Assembly (NCBI RefSeq): GCF_019279795.1 | Contig: NC_056744.1 | Coordinates: forward strand, 1,503,885,355-1,503,949,354 | DNA: 64,000 nt | Reading direction: 5' to 3' | From: Protopterus annectens | Lineage: Eukaryota > Chordata > Ceratodontiformes > Protopteridae | Shown here: one piece after another, positions 21,907 to 34,880 of the stretch | Layout: every line of letters begins with the position of its first letter | Numbering within the stretch: position 1 is the stretch's first letter | The notes under the pieces: model-generated | The model's input: the letters and a program-made list of their open reading frames with translations, nothing else | Told to the model about the DNA's origin: nothing | Database searches by the model: none | Made by a program: the position numbers and the translations under genes

Positions 21907-24145
21907 GTAAAGGTATACTGTCATTGTTGTTGGTTTAAAAACTTTAGCATAACTTTGTTCTCCTAATTCTGGAATTCTGAGAGTACTGGCCCTATGAATA
22001 TTTTTCTGCCCTTCAGGATGAATTTGTGATTGTTGAAGTTGATACCATGTTCAAAAACTGACTGCAGTTTGCTGATGTCATTTCAAAATGAATACTTACA
22101 ATGTTTTTCATGTACATCACTTTGCCAGTAATAGTGCAACACGCATCACTTTTCCAATGAATAAGTGCTTTAACAATTACTCCAGAAGACCACCAGTCTT
22201 TACTGTTGCATTTGTAGTTGCTGACTGCCTGTTCTTGTGGCACTCAGTCTGCTTTAAAGATTCTGTGAGTTCTATTTCTAGCTTCTCCTTTTTGATATAC
22301 ACATTTATTTATTGATATTTTTGACTGCGTGGTCCCTGCTGGGCAAAGATAATTTGTTGAGGGTCCCAGGTACAAACTGTACAAGTAAGATTTTTTGCAT
22401 CCTTCAGAAATACAAAGGAAGGTATGATCATGATACAATAAATGTAAGGCCCAAAAATAAGTGAAACAATGAATGATTTTAGATAAATCACTAGATGACA
22501 TTCTATAAATAAATCTACAAATTACAGGGTGTGGTTGTAGGTATGTGACATTTTTTTTCAATATCAACTAGAGCTGACATCTTTTAAGAGATTAATATGT
22601 TTCACTGTGTAGTAAATTTCTGTACCTGCAATTGGTCACAACGTGAAGCTGGCATTAGAGCAGCAGTATTTTTATATTTTGTACATTTCCCCTGCATATT
22701 AAGGGTGCACAAAGAATAAAAGGGTGCACAAAGAACAGTACAGTGGCTTGTAAGACCAATGACTGCAAATTCATTTGCTGTGAGTGTGGGAGTAGATGCC
22801 AAGGGTATTGGACCTTAGACTGCTTTTGAGTTTGTTCCTTTTCTTTTAGGGAAGTGGGTCTGTGTCTGTGTGTGATTTAATTGATATGGATCAAGAGCTA
22901 GAAATTACACTGCTGGTCCATCTTATTCTTTACTTCAGACAAAACAAGTGCTGTAGAATGTGCTTCCACATGATTATTATCTGGGCTATGATGGAGGTCC
23001 AAAGAGACTTTATATGACCTTAGCAGCAGGGCAAGCTCACATGACAGAGATACTAATATAGCTTTGTTTATACGGGCACAGCACAGCTGCATGTGTAAAA
23101 TATAAAATCTAGTGCTTGCTAGTATTAAACTCTTTCATAGCTGATTTGCTCTTTCTTCTTCCTCATTAATTTGCTTGCTAAATAGGCCCTGATCTGTTAA
23201 TGAGCTGTTCCTGTAGTTAAGTGTAAAGGGTTTCACTCCTTCTACCTTCATTTGCTTACTGTATCACTTTTGGTAATCCATTTGATGGGACATTGCTTCT
23301 GGATCTGGAAAGGGATATTTGTGTCCAGTGGGCTTAACCATTTAACAAGTTTTTTTTTTTTTTTTTTGCTTTAAATATGAACAGTGCTGTGTTTAACGAT
23401 GCAGATGTTGGCTATCATCCCAGCTCACAGTTGCCTGCATGATTATCAGTGGGGCTTTAAGGGAATATAGAGCTCTTATTTTCCATATCAGATTGCCTTT
23501 GTGAAAATAGAGGGGGTGATGGATTAGTGTTAAATGGGCTAAAAGCTAAAAATGTCTGTTTTTACTTCTGTGAGCTAATATTAACTATATATGCATTTAT
23601 TCCTTAATCTCTCTGTGTCTCTGTGTCTCTCCCCTAAGTGTGAGTAACTGAGGTCTGACCCTTTTTGCTTGGACTGAAAGCTACATTTCTTTATTTCATT
23701 TTGTTTTTTGGAAGGACATCAGATGGCTAGCTGAAAGTTGTGGTGTGGAGTTTGTAACATTTTGGATATCAGGATGGGTGAATTAATGCGATAGTCATGA
23801 TGTTTCTTGAATGATTCATTACTATGCATGTCGTATTGCATCACCTAACAGGAAGTTGGAAATGATGTTAATTTGAATCCTCATGTGCCTAATCTAATAT
23901 TAGGCTTAAGGCACACATTTCTTAAACTATATTGCATCTTCCTCTTTAGAGACAAGATTCCTGCTGCAACTAGTTAAAGTAGCTTAGAAGAACTACTCCT
24001 TTTATTGTTTCATATGTAGTTGAACATTTTATCAACATTTTCCTTTAATCCATGCCCTGAACTGCAGCTACCTATTAGAGCAGCTCTGTAAGCAGCTGCT
24101 CTAGCCACAGAGTTTGTTAGACATGTATGGCAAAGAAGTAGTTTG
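21907..24145. other. Presumed intron of the TRIM gene
   Basis: AT-rich non-coding sequence after the donor at 21,907. No coiled-coil exon was recognised. There is a T-run at 23,350-23,367. Short frames on both strands have no domain. Confidence 0.45.
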
Positions 24146-24149
24146 CTAC

Positions 24150-24245
24150 TGCATGGCCGGCCTTAGGCATAGGCGAACTAGGCGACTGCCTTAGGCATAG
24201 GCGAACTAGGTGACCGCCTAGGGTGCCGTAAAAGCCGGCATCATA
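24150..24245. repeat. hAT-like terminal fragment with internal duplication
   Basis: GGCCGGCCTTAGGCATAGGC to CGCCTAGGGTGCCGTAAAAG. The block GCCTTAGGCATAGGCGAACT is present twice in tandem (about 24,160 and 24,190). A CCTAGGGCGCC-type sequence of this kind is common at hAT-derived repeats in vertebrates. A relative, in the order GGGGCGCC ... GCCTAGGGCGCC, lies at 31,985-32,045. No transposase is seen. Confidence 0.4.
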
Positions 24246-24459
24246 AAGGGTGCAAATTAAGTGAGTTAACTTAAACTTTACTTCTCTCCACTTTTCAGCT
24301 GTAGCATTGCGCTCTCCCCCACTTCCGTAATTAAAAGCATGATTCATCCACCACAACACATAGAACGGCCCCCTGCTGTGTTCTTCCATTCTCTCCCTCC
24401 CCTGCATCTATTTGATGAGTCTCAGTGGCTGCTCTTGTTGAGCATCCAATCAGTGATGC

Positions 24460-27400
24460 TTTCATAGGTTCATACTAGGCTATCTGCCCTGGGGCAATTA
24501 TAAGCCTAGCCCGATTCTGTATGGCTTACGCCACCCCTTGATTTGAGTATACTGTGCCCTTCTTAAGGTTTAGTTTACTGTGCCTCTGTCTAATAGTGAC
24601 ACAGGAGTAATCCCTGGGACAAACCTACAATCCCCCATCCACCTATCAAGATTCTTCTTGAAGAGATTCAGTGAGGTGCTCTGCCTCACATGAACTGGAA
24701 TTCTATTCCAGAACGAAGGGAGCCTCTCTGTTATGAGCCTGTCCCTCCAGCAAGTTCTATTTATTTCTGTGCTGAGGTTCAAGTCCCTCGAGCATGTGGC
24801 TCTAAGGGATTTAGATTTACTGAGGTGGAGTATGTCCATTAATTCTGGATTTGACATAGCTTTGTATGTCAGGCATAGATCGCCTTGAAGTAGTCGGTAT
24901 GCATCTGAGTAGAGCTGGAGTTTTTTTAACTGAGCAGCATATGGCATCTGTTTGAGACCCTTGATCCTCTTTTGTGAGATACTTTTGGGGTCTCTCTAAT
25001 TGCTGCAGGTGTTGGGTAAGGTACATCCCAAAAGGGGCATTGTATTCTATGATGGGCCTGATGAGGGATGAATAAAGGGGCACGATTACCTCTCTTGATC
25101 TAGATGTGAAACCCTTCATGATGAGATGGGCTATGTAGAAGGTCTTTCTAACCACTTTGGCAATGTGGTTTTCAAAGGAGAGATTGCTATCAACTTGGGT
25201 CCCCAGGTCCCTAATAACTTTCTCTGCACTTAATGGGTTTCCGCCTATGTGGTAATTTGTGGGCACATTGTTTTTGCCAAAGGGTATGACTATACATTTT
25301 TTGGCATTTAGCTTCAAACCATGGCGCTGGCACCAGTTATCTGTCTCTGAGACCTTTTTGAAGGATGTTTGTGTCAGCTGAAGAGTCAATTATGGCGCTC
25401 AGTTTGCAGTAGTCTGCAAATTTGGTGAGCCATAGTCCTTCCACGTTTGCCTGTACCTCGGAAAAGTATATACCGAACAAGAGTGGTCCCAGGACAGAAC
25501 CCTGTGGGACGCCACTTGTGACCGGTTTTGAGTCTGACATGGCTCCAGCAACTCTCACTCTGTGGGTTCTGTCTTTGAGCCAGTTTGCGACCCATCTTGT
25601 GACATAGGGGTTTATATTTAAGCTGGATAGCTTATCTATGATGCCCGAGTGGGGTATTGTGTCAAATGCTTTTGCAAGGTCCAGATAGGCTGTGTGGACT
25701 ACCTTCCCTTCATCTATGGCTTTGGTGACTGTTTCGAAGAAGTCAACCAGGTTCAAAAGGCAGGATCTGCCCTTGACAAAGCTGAACTGGGTAGGATCTA
25801 GTGTCTGTAGGTCCCCAATGTCTTTGTTTATGAGCTCCATGATGATCCTCTCCATAGTCTTGCAGACTAAGCTAGTCAGGCTTATGAGGCGATAGTTTCC
25901 AGGGTCCGTAGAGGCTCCACCTTTGTGGAGTGGGACCACTGTTGCTGTACGCCATTCTGTGGGCACATATCCTGTAGTGAGGCTGAGATTGTATAGCTGT
26001 TTTATTTGAGGGATTAGTTCCTCTTGGAGTTCATGTAGGACACAACCTGGGATGCCATCTGGTCCCATGGAAGCAGTGTTTTTTGCTTTGGAGAGGGCAG
26101 CCTTCACCTGAGCATCAGAGATGTTTGGGAGGCTGCCCTCTGCCGGGATAGATACTTGCTCTTTTGGGGGGGAGAGGGTGGAGAAGTTTGCACTGAACCT
26201 GTCTGCCAGGATATTGGCGATGTCTGTGGGTTCAGTGTATTTTTTGTCATTTAGAATCAACTCAGAACAAGTCTGGGAGTTGCATCCCAGGTTCCTAACA
26301 TAACTGAAAAAAGCTTTATGATTGTCTTTGGTGTCCTGTGCAATTTTCTCTCGAAGCTGGCCTTGGAGGATTTTATGAGGGATCGTAATTTTTTGCTAGT
26401 ACTGATCAGAGATGCCTTCCCTATTAGGGATTTTGCTCTATCATGTAGTAGCTTCCTCCTTCTGTTGTACAGTTTATTTATGGCAGGGGTCCACCAGACT
26501 GGACACCTGACTTTGGATGATTGGGTCTTGGTTTTGTTTGGGATAGCATGATCCATGCATTCCTGGAGATGTCCGTAGAATGCATTTATATAGGGTTCTG
26601 CAGTTTGGGCCATAGTTTCCACTGGCCCTGGGGCCTTGAAGGATTCCACTTTGGTTTTGAGAAGTTTTTCACTGTGGCTTTCTGGGCTGGGAGTGGGGTC
26701 GGGATGTGGACATCCAGGGAAATTAATTTATGGTCTGATCTTACCAATGAGGGATATACTTCTGGTGTGGAGCATAGAGTCCCCATGTTGGTAATGATCA
26801 GGTCTAGTATGTTGTCCCCTCTTGTGGGAGTGGTGACTAGTTGTTCCATAGCATTTGAGTTTATAATTTCCAGGAACCTTTGGGGCTTGAGTAGTGCTCC
26901 CAGTCAATGTTTGGGTAGTTGAAGTCACCCAATATAATGGTGTTCGGAGAGATCTTCATGTTCTCCAATGTTTTCAGGAAAGCCGAGTGGGATTCCTGAC
27001 TTTGAGAGGGTGGTCTGTAGGATGCTATAAACTGAAAAGCAGTCTTGCCCACTGTTAGTTGCACATGGATGGTCTCCGATACTTCGTGCAATGCCACTAA
27101 CCTGGAGGTGTGGATATCCTTGATAAATATGGAAACTCCCCCTCCTTTTGTTGTTCGTTCTGGGTTTTGGGGCCGAAAAGCATGATATGAGGTATAGCCT
27201 GGTAGTGCTGGTGTGCTGTCTGGAGCCTTGAACCAGGTTTCTGTCACTGCACAGATATCTATGTTCTCCATACTGAGGAGAGCTTTGAGTGCGTGCATCT
27301 TGAAGTTAAGACTTCTGCGTCCCTGCAGCCACTGAGCCAAACGTACTGAAAAGACACACTGTTCTTCCATACAAAGCATACCTCTGGATCTCTGACCCGC
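24460..27400 (-). mobile_element. CR1 LINE, best-preserved ORF2 in the window
   Basis: Minus-strand frames cover almost all of ORF2. The APE endonuclease is at 27379-26586: MHALKALLSMENIDICAVTE, TKGGGVSIFIKD, IILGDFNYPNIDW and SDHKLISLDVHIP. A linker lies at 26649-26257. Reverse transcriptase (26260-25337) has KNTASMGPDGIPGCVLHEL, YLDLAKAFDTIPHSG, GVPQGSVLGPLLFGIYFSEV and then LTKFADYCKL. The usual FADD is FADY here, so a catalytic aspartate is lost even where the frame is open. The C-terminal part is in two frames (25389-24817 and 24947-24570), with HGLKLNAKKCIVIPFGKNN, VIRDLGTQVDSNLSFENHIA and ERLPSFWNRIPVHV. At least four frame changes occur. The 3' tail at 24,460-24,475 has the TTCATAGG-type CR1 repeat. 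ORF1 is missing (5' truncation near 27.4 kb). Confidence 0.92.
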
Positions 27401-27686
27401 TGCCCTTGTTTACAGGTGAATTCTTTCCTGGCTATCACCTTGTGGCCATGTCTCCTTCACTGCAAGAAACAGCCAGCCACAAAGTGACTCTCAAATTCCA
27501 GTGTTTACCTAGAGAGGACGCTAACATTTCAAAATGTATCGAAGAAAAGAGTAAAACTGTGATGGTCTACTTTGTGGTACAAACTCCTATCCACTGAATT
27601 CCTATTCATGATTTTCTCATCTTAATGTAGTAATCCACAATTTTATGAGTATTTCTCTGACTGTTGTCTGTTTTATGCCATTAACC
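27401..27686. other. Spacer with an unassigned short open frame
   Basis: A 63-codon frame at 27,406-27,597 (+) follows a TTTACAG acceptor-like site. It matches no TRIM domain or other family that I can recognise, so it is not called as a gene. Confidence 0.35.
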
Positions 27687-27719
27687 CCCCCCACACACAC
27701 ACACACACACACACACACC
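27687..27719. repeat. (CA)n microsatellite
   Basis: A C-run followed by about 13 CA units. Confidence 0.95.
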
Positions 27720-30285
27720 AAAGCAGAGACTGTAACAATACTTCAGTTAAGATGTAGATATGATTTGGTGGGGGTGGGCAAATTTGATTTCTCTGTGGTG
27801 TCAGTGTAAAATGCGTTTAATAGCTAAAGATGAAGGTATTCCATCCAAAAAAGGTGCTACTGAGGAATTCGCTTAGGGAGTGTTTAAACGATTCTCTCAT
27901 TTTCTGTTGTACAGTGGCACTGTGGGTTGCTATGAGAATTTTGAGTATCTTTCTGTGTATATTTTAAAAACTGATCACTGCCGTGTGTTGTTTTCACTAT
28001 AATGCTTGCACTTCTATTTTGTAGCATTTGAGGAGTGAGTATTTTTTCACCATATAAAACTGAGATCCTTTATAATGATAACATAGACAATGTCCTGCAA
28101 GTGGGGCATCAAGATTTTGCAGAGATCAGATTATTTGCAGCAATGCATCACATGTGTTTTCAGTTGCTTGTGCACAGTTTACAAATGGAGCATAAAGCTA
28201 GTGGCAATCGGAATTTCTGTAGTTGAGCACCCCCGTAAAAATACAGCTATGGCACGAACTTTACCCCCACTTCTGTATGAGACCATGATAAAGTGGACTT
28301 GAGGTTCATTATTTCTCTGTAGTACAACGGACGTATTTCTTGAAGTCACGGTGCAGTTCTGTTTAGTAGCATGTTTAAGCTTCTATTTTGATAACATTCT
28401 CCACTCCCTCTGCTAATTATGTGCAGAACGTACAAATGGCTGCAATTATTTACACGTCTTTCCACTTGTAATTTACATTTTACAGTTAAATTTTTATTTT
28501 TCATTTAATTTTTGATTTGTTTAAGGGCATAATCCTACATACCTCTGAACCTGATTTTCTTGACTGAAATTTTAGCTCTGTCCCTCATAATTCCATTTAA
28601 AACTTATGACCTATGGAGAAAATGTGGTGATTTATCCTCAATAAATGACAATAATTAGAGAGAGAGAGATATTTTTGCTTAATAAAATGTATATTGTCAC
28701 ATTCTCTTATTCTTTTAATGCCCCAGTTTAATAGCACTGATATTTTAAGTGTCCCTAATTATGGATTTGTCCCTGATTTGGTTGAGAGCCATGCGTACAT
28801 GTGATGTTGAGCGTAGCTTGTGTGTTGGGGGGCATTAATAATTAAGAAACAAGCAGTGCTAGTACTGACAAGTGGTTTTAACTGTTAGAGGTGGTGTTGA
28901 CATGCAAAATACACAATCCCACTGCACACAAATCTTTTTTTTTTTTTTTTTATTTGTATCTGTTAACCAATATAATTTTATTAGACATATGTAGATGACC
29001 CTTTTTTTCAGAGCTGTTGGGAGAAAATTTCTGTTAACACTGTTAATTTACATAAATGCAATATAAAGATCTACTGTAGCAGAGACCCAGAGACCAGAGA
29101 GTGACTTACTTTGAACTAAATGCTTCACAAAACCAAATGGAGCAATACAGTAAGACTGCAGTATAAGGCAAAACTATATTAACACAGGCTTTTAGTTCTG
29201 TAGTCAGAGGTATAACATATGTCTGGTGTATTCTCTTCCAAATTGATTCATTTAAGAGAACATAGAAAGTTAGGCATGAGTTAAGAAAGTCATGGTGACA
29301 TTCTGAGAAAAGTGGATATGTGTGGGAGGGGGCATTATTTGGTAGAGTGGGGAAAGATAAGTGGGGGGGATTTGAGAAAAAGTGTATTAAGATGCATGTA
29401 GAAGTGTTAAAAGTGGGATTAGAAGGAGGAGGACTGAGGGGGTGTTGATAAAGTCCAGAAGGAAGGGGGTGTCGTGGAAAGTTTATGGTTGGATGAGAAA
29501 TGAGTGGGACTGAGATGGATAAGAGGGCGGATTAGAGGTGTGTGTGTGTGTGTTGAGATTTTTGCAAATGTGAGTGAGGAAATGGGGCTGGCTTGAAGAT
29601 CATCTTTGGTTGTCTGTGAACAGAGTAAACAAGATTTGTTATTAACAAGGGTAGAGCACTAATCCATGTTGATTTTTATTTTCCAGATTTTGTTGAAAGG
29701 ATTGCCTGGCTAAGTGTCTTGCTCAGTGCCCCACATCAGGCAGATAGTGGCTGATGGTGTCAAACCCTAGGCAAGCGGCTCCTTAAGAACTCTTTAACGT
29801 TTTATCTTGATAGTTAACACAGAGCATTATAGTAATAATGCATCATGTATTTCATTGTATTAATGGTGTAGTAAAGTACTGCCTGGTTGTTTAACAGAGA
29901 CGGTGGTGTAAAGGGGGGGTGTATTTGTAGTTGTCCGCGGTACTTGGTTAACATTCTGTTGAATGAAGCTTTTGTCGTTGACGAGCCAAACCACTTTGAT
30001 AAAAATGGCTGCTTCTGAAATGGAGTAGGTCCATTTTATTTAACGTATTTAATTTTTGTCCTTTTTTCCCCTAACATTTATATGACCATTTATTTTACAG
30101 TCCTTTCTGAGCATTGTTTGTTTAGTTATTGAAGGTGTGTAAATTGACTGTGTAGAACATTATCGGAGATCTGGTATTCCTCTTTGTATATGTTTATCCT
30201 ACTTTTGTGTTGATGGATTGCATTGGACATTACCACAGAGAAAAATTGTATGCATGTCCTCCCCATGGTTGAGTGGGCGTTCAAA
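27720..30285. other. Non-coding stretch, no gene seen
   Basis: AT-rich, with a T-run at about 28,936-28,951, a (TG)n tract near 29,540 and a GGGGA-rich purine stretch at about 29,310-29,530. At 29,700-29,780 a piece resembling decayed SINE sequence (GTCTTGCTCAGTGCCCCAC, GTCAAACCCTAGGC) is too weak to call. Confidence 0.5.
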
Positions 30286-30435
30286 AGACATGTGTAAATG
30301 GGCGTGCCTTCGTTGAAGGTTGAACGTTGAGCTGGCACCTCTGCATTCATCAAAATCTACTGCTAATCATTAGCGGACCGGAGTTCCGCTGTGGCGAACC
30401 CTAACCGAGAAAAGCCGAAAAACAACAACAATGTA
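30286..30435 (+). mobile_element. tRNA-headed SINE, 3' part
   Basis: AATGGGCGTGCCTTCGTTGA, then AGGTTGAACGTTGAGCTGG, the AATCATTAGCGGACCGGAGT block, TTCCGCTGTGGCGAACCCTA and GAGAAAAGCCGAAAAACAAC. This is the same family as the SINEs at 7.3 and 39.3 kb. The tRNA-like head is missing, as is common for 5'-truncated copies. Confidence 0.8.
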
Positions 30436-30932
30436 GTCCTCCACAACATGGCAATCTCCCATTTTAACAGGCTGCAGCAGGCGTCGTAATTTGGTGATTG
30501 TAACAGTGAGGTAATGATCATCTCTAAATCATAGCCATAAAACATTGTGCTGTCACCTACAAATACACAAAAAGAGAGGAAAAGCTCCCAAAACCACCAC
30601 AAATATGAATAATCCACAAAAGGTACTTTGGAAAGACAGCCCAACACTCGACCAGGCTTAAAAATAAAATGTATCCAACAAATAAATAAAAACATAAAAC
30701 GCATTAACGTATCGCAGCGTTTTATCCCAGATCAAAACTTCTTCAGGTGTAACAGCAGCAGTAAAAAAAAGCAAAAAAATAAAATACTATATTCATTAAA
30801 GTGTTAAAACTGCATAATGACATGAATCAAAATATAATGAATTAAAAATTAATCGTTCCCTAAAATTCAGCAAATAGCATATAAAACTAGAAGCATACTA
30901 AACATCCATACATAAATAATGTAAATATGAAA

Positions 30933-31011
30933 GGAAGGAAAGGCATTAATAAACATATAAAACTCATATTGGGAAGGAAAGGCATTAATAAACATATAAA
31001 ACTCATATTGT
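30933..31011. repeat. Tandem duplication, about 39-bp unit, 2 copies
   Basis: GGAAGGAAAGGCATTAATAA, then ACATATAAAACTCATATT occurs twice in a row with almost no difference, so the duplication is recent. Confidence 0.88.
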
Positions 31012-31142
31012 ACACCAGTCATAACCTAGCACCCTATATTTCAGCACGGGGGCTAGGGAGACCCCAGTTTGTCTGTTGACTTCCAGGATAATCTACCAAT
31101 ACACCTATTTATACTCTATTTTAGTTGCCTACAGTGTTACCA

Positions 31143-31700
31143 TGCCTGCCCATGCTCATTCCAAGACTAGTAAGTCACGTGCACACTATGCCCAGGCACG
31201 TTCATTGGGAAAGCCCATAGAGCCAACTGTCTGTGTTACAGATACTTTCCAAAGTTTACCCTTGCTGCCAGGATTGCATATGCTATGTTGTTGTGCACAT
31301 GGGCTATCATTTTTTCTCCTTGTTCCGAGTGGACAGGAACTCTTCAGGTGCTTGGTTCAGCAGGACTCCTGCCTACTTCATCCAGGAGACAAACATTTTC
31401 TTGTATAAACTATACATGGATTATCAGGAGAACCTGCTGGGTCATTGGGATGGCCCATTATATGAAACAGATGCTTGACACCAGCTTGCCAGGGAGGTGA
31501 GTGATGCCATTGGAATCACCTGCTCTGGTAAGCAGTGAAAAAGCATCAATATAGTGACCTGCACAGGTATCACCCTGAGCTGCAGCACCAATGGGAGGTG
31601 AGGGAGACTAATCACCACTGTATTGTACAGCTGCATAGGTTTACATGAACAGCTCCAACAGGTGGTGAGGTGTACATACAGTATGTTACTGTCTAGCATG
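31143..31700 (+). pseudogene. Myb/SANT-like DNA-binding protein relic (transposon accessory type)
   Basis: Plus-strand pieces in two or more frames suggest a Myb/SANT-like domain. One frame (31,233-31,478) has FIQETNIFLYKLYMDYQENL, then LGHWDGPLYETDA. After a stop the same strand continues with AREVSDAIGITCSGKQ. In another frame it gives DLHRYHPEL. The pattern of W/Y-spaced helices, the ITCSGKQ turn and the final DL..YHPEL helix is that of Myb/SANT-like proteins encoded by PIF/Harbinger-type elements and domesticated kin. The call rests on pattern only. The gene is interrupted by several stops. No transposase is next to it. Confidence 0.42.
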
Positions 31701-31974
31701 CAAAATTGAAATCCTAGTTTTGTCTCCTATTTCTGCAGCTTCAGCTGTGGTGCAGCATGTGTAGCCTCTGCAGCCACCTTAGACTGCTCTGGCCAATGCA
31801 CCTAGTGCTGGATCTTGGGGATGGTCACCCTCTGCAACCACCTTAGACTACAAGGTGTTTGTTACAGTATGACTGATTTTTCATGCATTTAAACATTGAA
31901 AGAACTGGAGTGGCTTTTGTGGGAGTGACCTATCTGTGGGCATGGGTCAAATAGGGGTGTTCCTTGAGTATGGT

Positions 31975-32050
31975 GTGTGTGAGGCTTAAGGGGCGCCAGA
32001 GCAGTAGTTCGCCTAGGGCGCCATTTCAGCTAAGGCAAGTTGCTAGGCTT
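31975..32050. repeat. hAT-like terminal fragment
   Basis: AGGGGCGCCAGAGCAGTAGT, then TCGCCTAGGGCGCCATTTCA. It has the same kind of CCTAGGGCGCC sequence as at 24,150-24,245. Coding capacity is absent. Confidence 0.38.
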
Positions 32051-33189
32051 TCTTCCATATCCCTCACAACACCGTACTTGTACCCAAGAGTATATGGAGT
32101 CTCAGTCAGCCTAATATATGTTTTTGGGGGGAAACTGGAGTAATCGCAGGAAAAGCAACATTAACATAGGAACAACATGTGGACTCCAAATAGGAGACCT
32201 CCCCTGACTATGAATCAAACTGGAGAACATGTTGCTGTGGGGGTGACAATTACTCATTGCACCAATGTGTTACACTATCAAGTCGTTATAAAATGCCAGA
32301 TAATTACAGACCATTGAAGGCAAACCGTTTTGACTTTAATTGTGCAGGAACATGTTCCTTCATTTCTTACATTGCACATATTTCAGATATAAAGTCAAAA
32401 TGTTTTAGTACAATATGAAGTAGTGTTTATAATCTAATACTTTATTTTTCTTGCCGCTGTCTAAGCATCTTGCTGGCTTACTCATTAGCTACAAAATCAG
32501 GGACGGCTTTTCTATGCATTTTATTAAGAATAGCAAGTCTGAAACTCTTGTGTGGCCTTACTTGACTAAATGCAGTCCTCCTGTGACCTTACTACAAAAT
32601 CAGCATTTAATGAGGGGGAGGGCAACAGTATATGGCAAAATCAAGGACAGAGAGCTATGCTCCAGCTGCCATCATATGGGCAGTTATATTCGGTAAAGAT
32701 GAGGGGTTGCCATTGCAGTTCAAGTGCTCCTGTTGCTTTGGAAGGGGAGTATTAATTATTTAGTAGAACTTTGTGTAATCCATGTAATCCATTAGGAACA
32801 GACACTGGTTCAAAGAAGTGTACCTTTCCAAACAGTAGATTTAAATACAAATTTGACAGTAAGCAATCTAGTTGGCTAGCTATGAGGCCAAACATGAGGA
32901 AACCTTTAGTTTTTCCAAAGTAAGCACTTAAAAAAACAGAAACATAAACCTGTTGCAAGCTTATTGGCTCTAGTTACTTTAGGCACATCTGTTTTTGTTT
33001 TAAAATCTGTTTAACACTGACTGCAGTATATGCCTGGTCTACAATCAGCTTGCAAACACAATATTCAATAACTTATAACTTTTTGTGGACATTGCCTCCT
33101 CTATGGTTTTTAACCATTATTTGAACCACTCTAAAAGGTATGTTCCTGGCCACATTCTAAAACATGTTTTGCTTGTCAGGTGCTAGAAT
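32051..33189. other. Non-coding stretch, no gene seen
   Basis: AT-rich DNA with no feature supported. Confidence 0.5.
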
Positions 33190-34445
33190 CCACCATATCA
33201 CTCACGTCTCTCAACAATGGGTACTGTTATGACTCTTCTCATAGTCCACGTTGGTGTGAATGACTTGAGACTTAACATCTCTGGACTATATGAAGAGAGA
33301 CATGATTCACCTTGCTGAATGTGTCCAAGGCAAGGTAGGTATGTCCCAGCCTTGAGCAGCATCCTACTGTCACCCAAAAGGATGCTTCCGTACAAAAATA
33401 GTATGGTAATCCACCTCCAACAGCAGACCTGTAACCAGGGGTGTTCCGCAGGGATCAGTGCTGAGATCTCTGCTGTTTGGAATCTATTTCTTAAAGTACA
33501 AGTTAAGAATGAAGGTCTGTAGCTGGCACAGTTTGATGATGAATGCAAACTGGGAGGGGGTCAAAGAATCTCCACACAATGTCAATGGTGCAAACTGGGA
33601 GGGGGTCAAAGAATCTCCACACAATGTCAATGTCATGCAAGTGGGTCTTGGAGAAACAAAGGAATGCTACCAAAGTCATGGCCTTAAACATAATGCCAAA
33701 AGTAGTACGATAATCCCTTTCAGTAAGTGCGATGTTCCTTCTAAGTACAACATCAGTAACAACACCCTAAGTTCGCACTCCGTGGTAAGAGATCCAGGCA
33801 CACAGGGTGACAGCAATCATACCTTTGATCATCATGTCTCCACAGTGGTAAGAAGGGCATTTCATATTGCTCATCTCATATGTAAGGGCATTTCATCCAG
33901 ATAGATTGATGTTATAACATTCTTGCACTCTTCCCTCAAGTCAATACATGAGTACAATGCCCCTTTTTGGTATATACTTTTCCAAGCACCTGCAGCAGCT
34001 GAAGAAACCACAAAGCTTCCTATACAGACTACTTAGAGGCAATATGTGCTTTGCATCTAAGGCAAGTGTTTGACCCTGCTTAATTGGAAATGCTGCAAAT
34101 ACGCAAATCAAATGGTACATGGGCAACTCGCTCCAAAGGTCTTAACCTGGTATATGATGAAGATAAAACCTGCAAGAGAGACTGATTTGTCTCCCAGAGG
34201 TTACCACACCTTTGGAGTAGACTCCCACTTCCTGTCAAACAGATCACCTCAATGGCCCTCTTAAAATGCAATCTGGTCAATTCCATGGGTATCCATAAAC
34301 TCACCCAGGGGTGTTCTCCCTGTGCCCCTCTTTGACAAGGGCAATTGGTGCTGATTGTGGAAATAAGGATAGAACTTGGCTAGGCTTGTATGTGGCCTAG
34401 AGCCATTGGGCTAGTAACTGCTAATGCTTCTATGATCCTATAAGT
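33190..34445 (+). mobile_element. CR1 LINE, internally deleted copy
   Basis: The copy starts with an ORF1 esterase block (about 33,235-33,270, VIVHVGVNDLRLN). It then jumps to the middle of the reverse transcriptase at about 33,430 (TRGVPQGSVLRSLLFGIYF), skipping the endonuclease and about half of the RT. A 45-bp direct duplication sits at 33,545-33,634 (AAACTGGGAGGGGGTCAAAG twice). Then come SHGLKHNAKSSTIIPFSK, RDPGTQGDSNHTFDHHVSTV and the C-terminal region. The 3' end near 34,400-34,445 has GCTAGTAACTGCTAATGC, then TTCTATGATCCTATAAG in place of the TTCATAGG tail. Many stops. The ORF1-to-RT junction lies inside 33,300-33,430. Confidence 0.8.
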
Positions 34446-34575
34446 TGAGAGGTGGTCCATAATAAAAATTTACACAATAAACTAGCTATACAAATATATG
34501 TGGAAAATGTATGGTAAATTAATGCAGGAAAATATTTCCAGCACAACAAACACGCACACACATGCATGGGCAGTT
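34446..34575. other. Non-coding spacer
   Basis: AT-rich. No feature seen. Confidence 0.5.
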
Positions 34576-34880
34576 CATAAACAGTGAAAATTTATAAATA
34601 CTGACTATACAAAAATAGGACATTGATGGAATAACAAGTTTAGCACTTGCACAAATTTTCTGAAGAGACTGACAGACATGCATGCAGACACATGAGCACA
34701 AAGCTATAAATAATGGTGGTGGGGGAGGCCATAAACAGTGAACATGTGTAAATATTGATTTTACAAAAATAGAACATTGGAATAACAGGATTAGCTTTTG
34801 AATAAATAACAGGATTAGCTTCTGAATACATTTTCTGAAGACATGCAAGTCTGAAATGCAGATATCTGTAATTACTTTCT
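34576..34880. repeat. Tandem duplication, about 154-bp unit, with a nested 24-bp duplication
   Basis: CATAAACAGTGAAAATTTAT at 34,576 recurs at 34,730 as CATAAACAGTGAACATGTGT. The following text (ACAAAAATAG ... ACATTG ... GGAATAACA) is shared. In the second copy ATAACAGGATTAGCTT is itself doubled (about 34,782-34,828). Non-coding. Confidence 0.75.

Noticed and set aside
27406-27597. 63-codon open frame after a TTTACAG site, as a possible later TRIM exon
   Set aside because: No coiled-coil, PRY or SPRY pattern, and it borders the 5' edge of a CR1 insertion.
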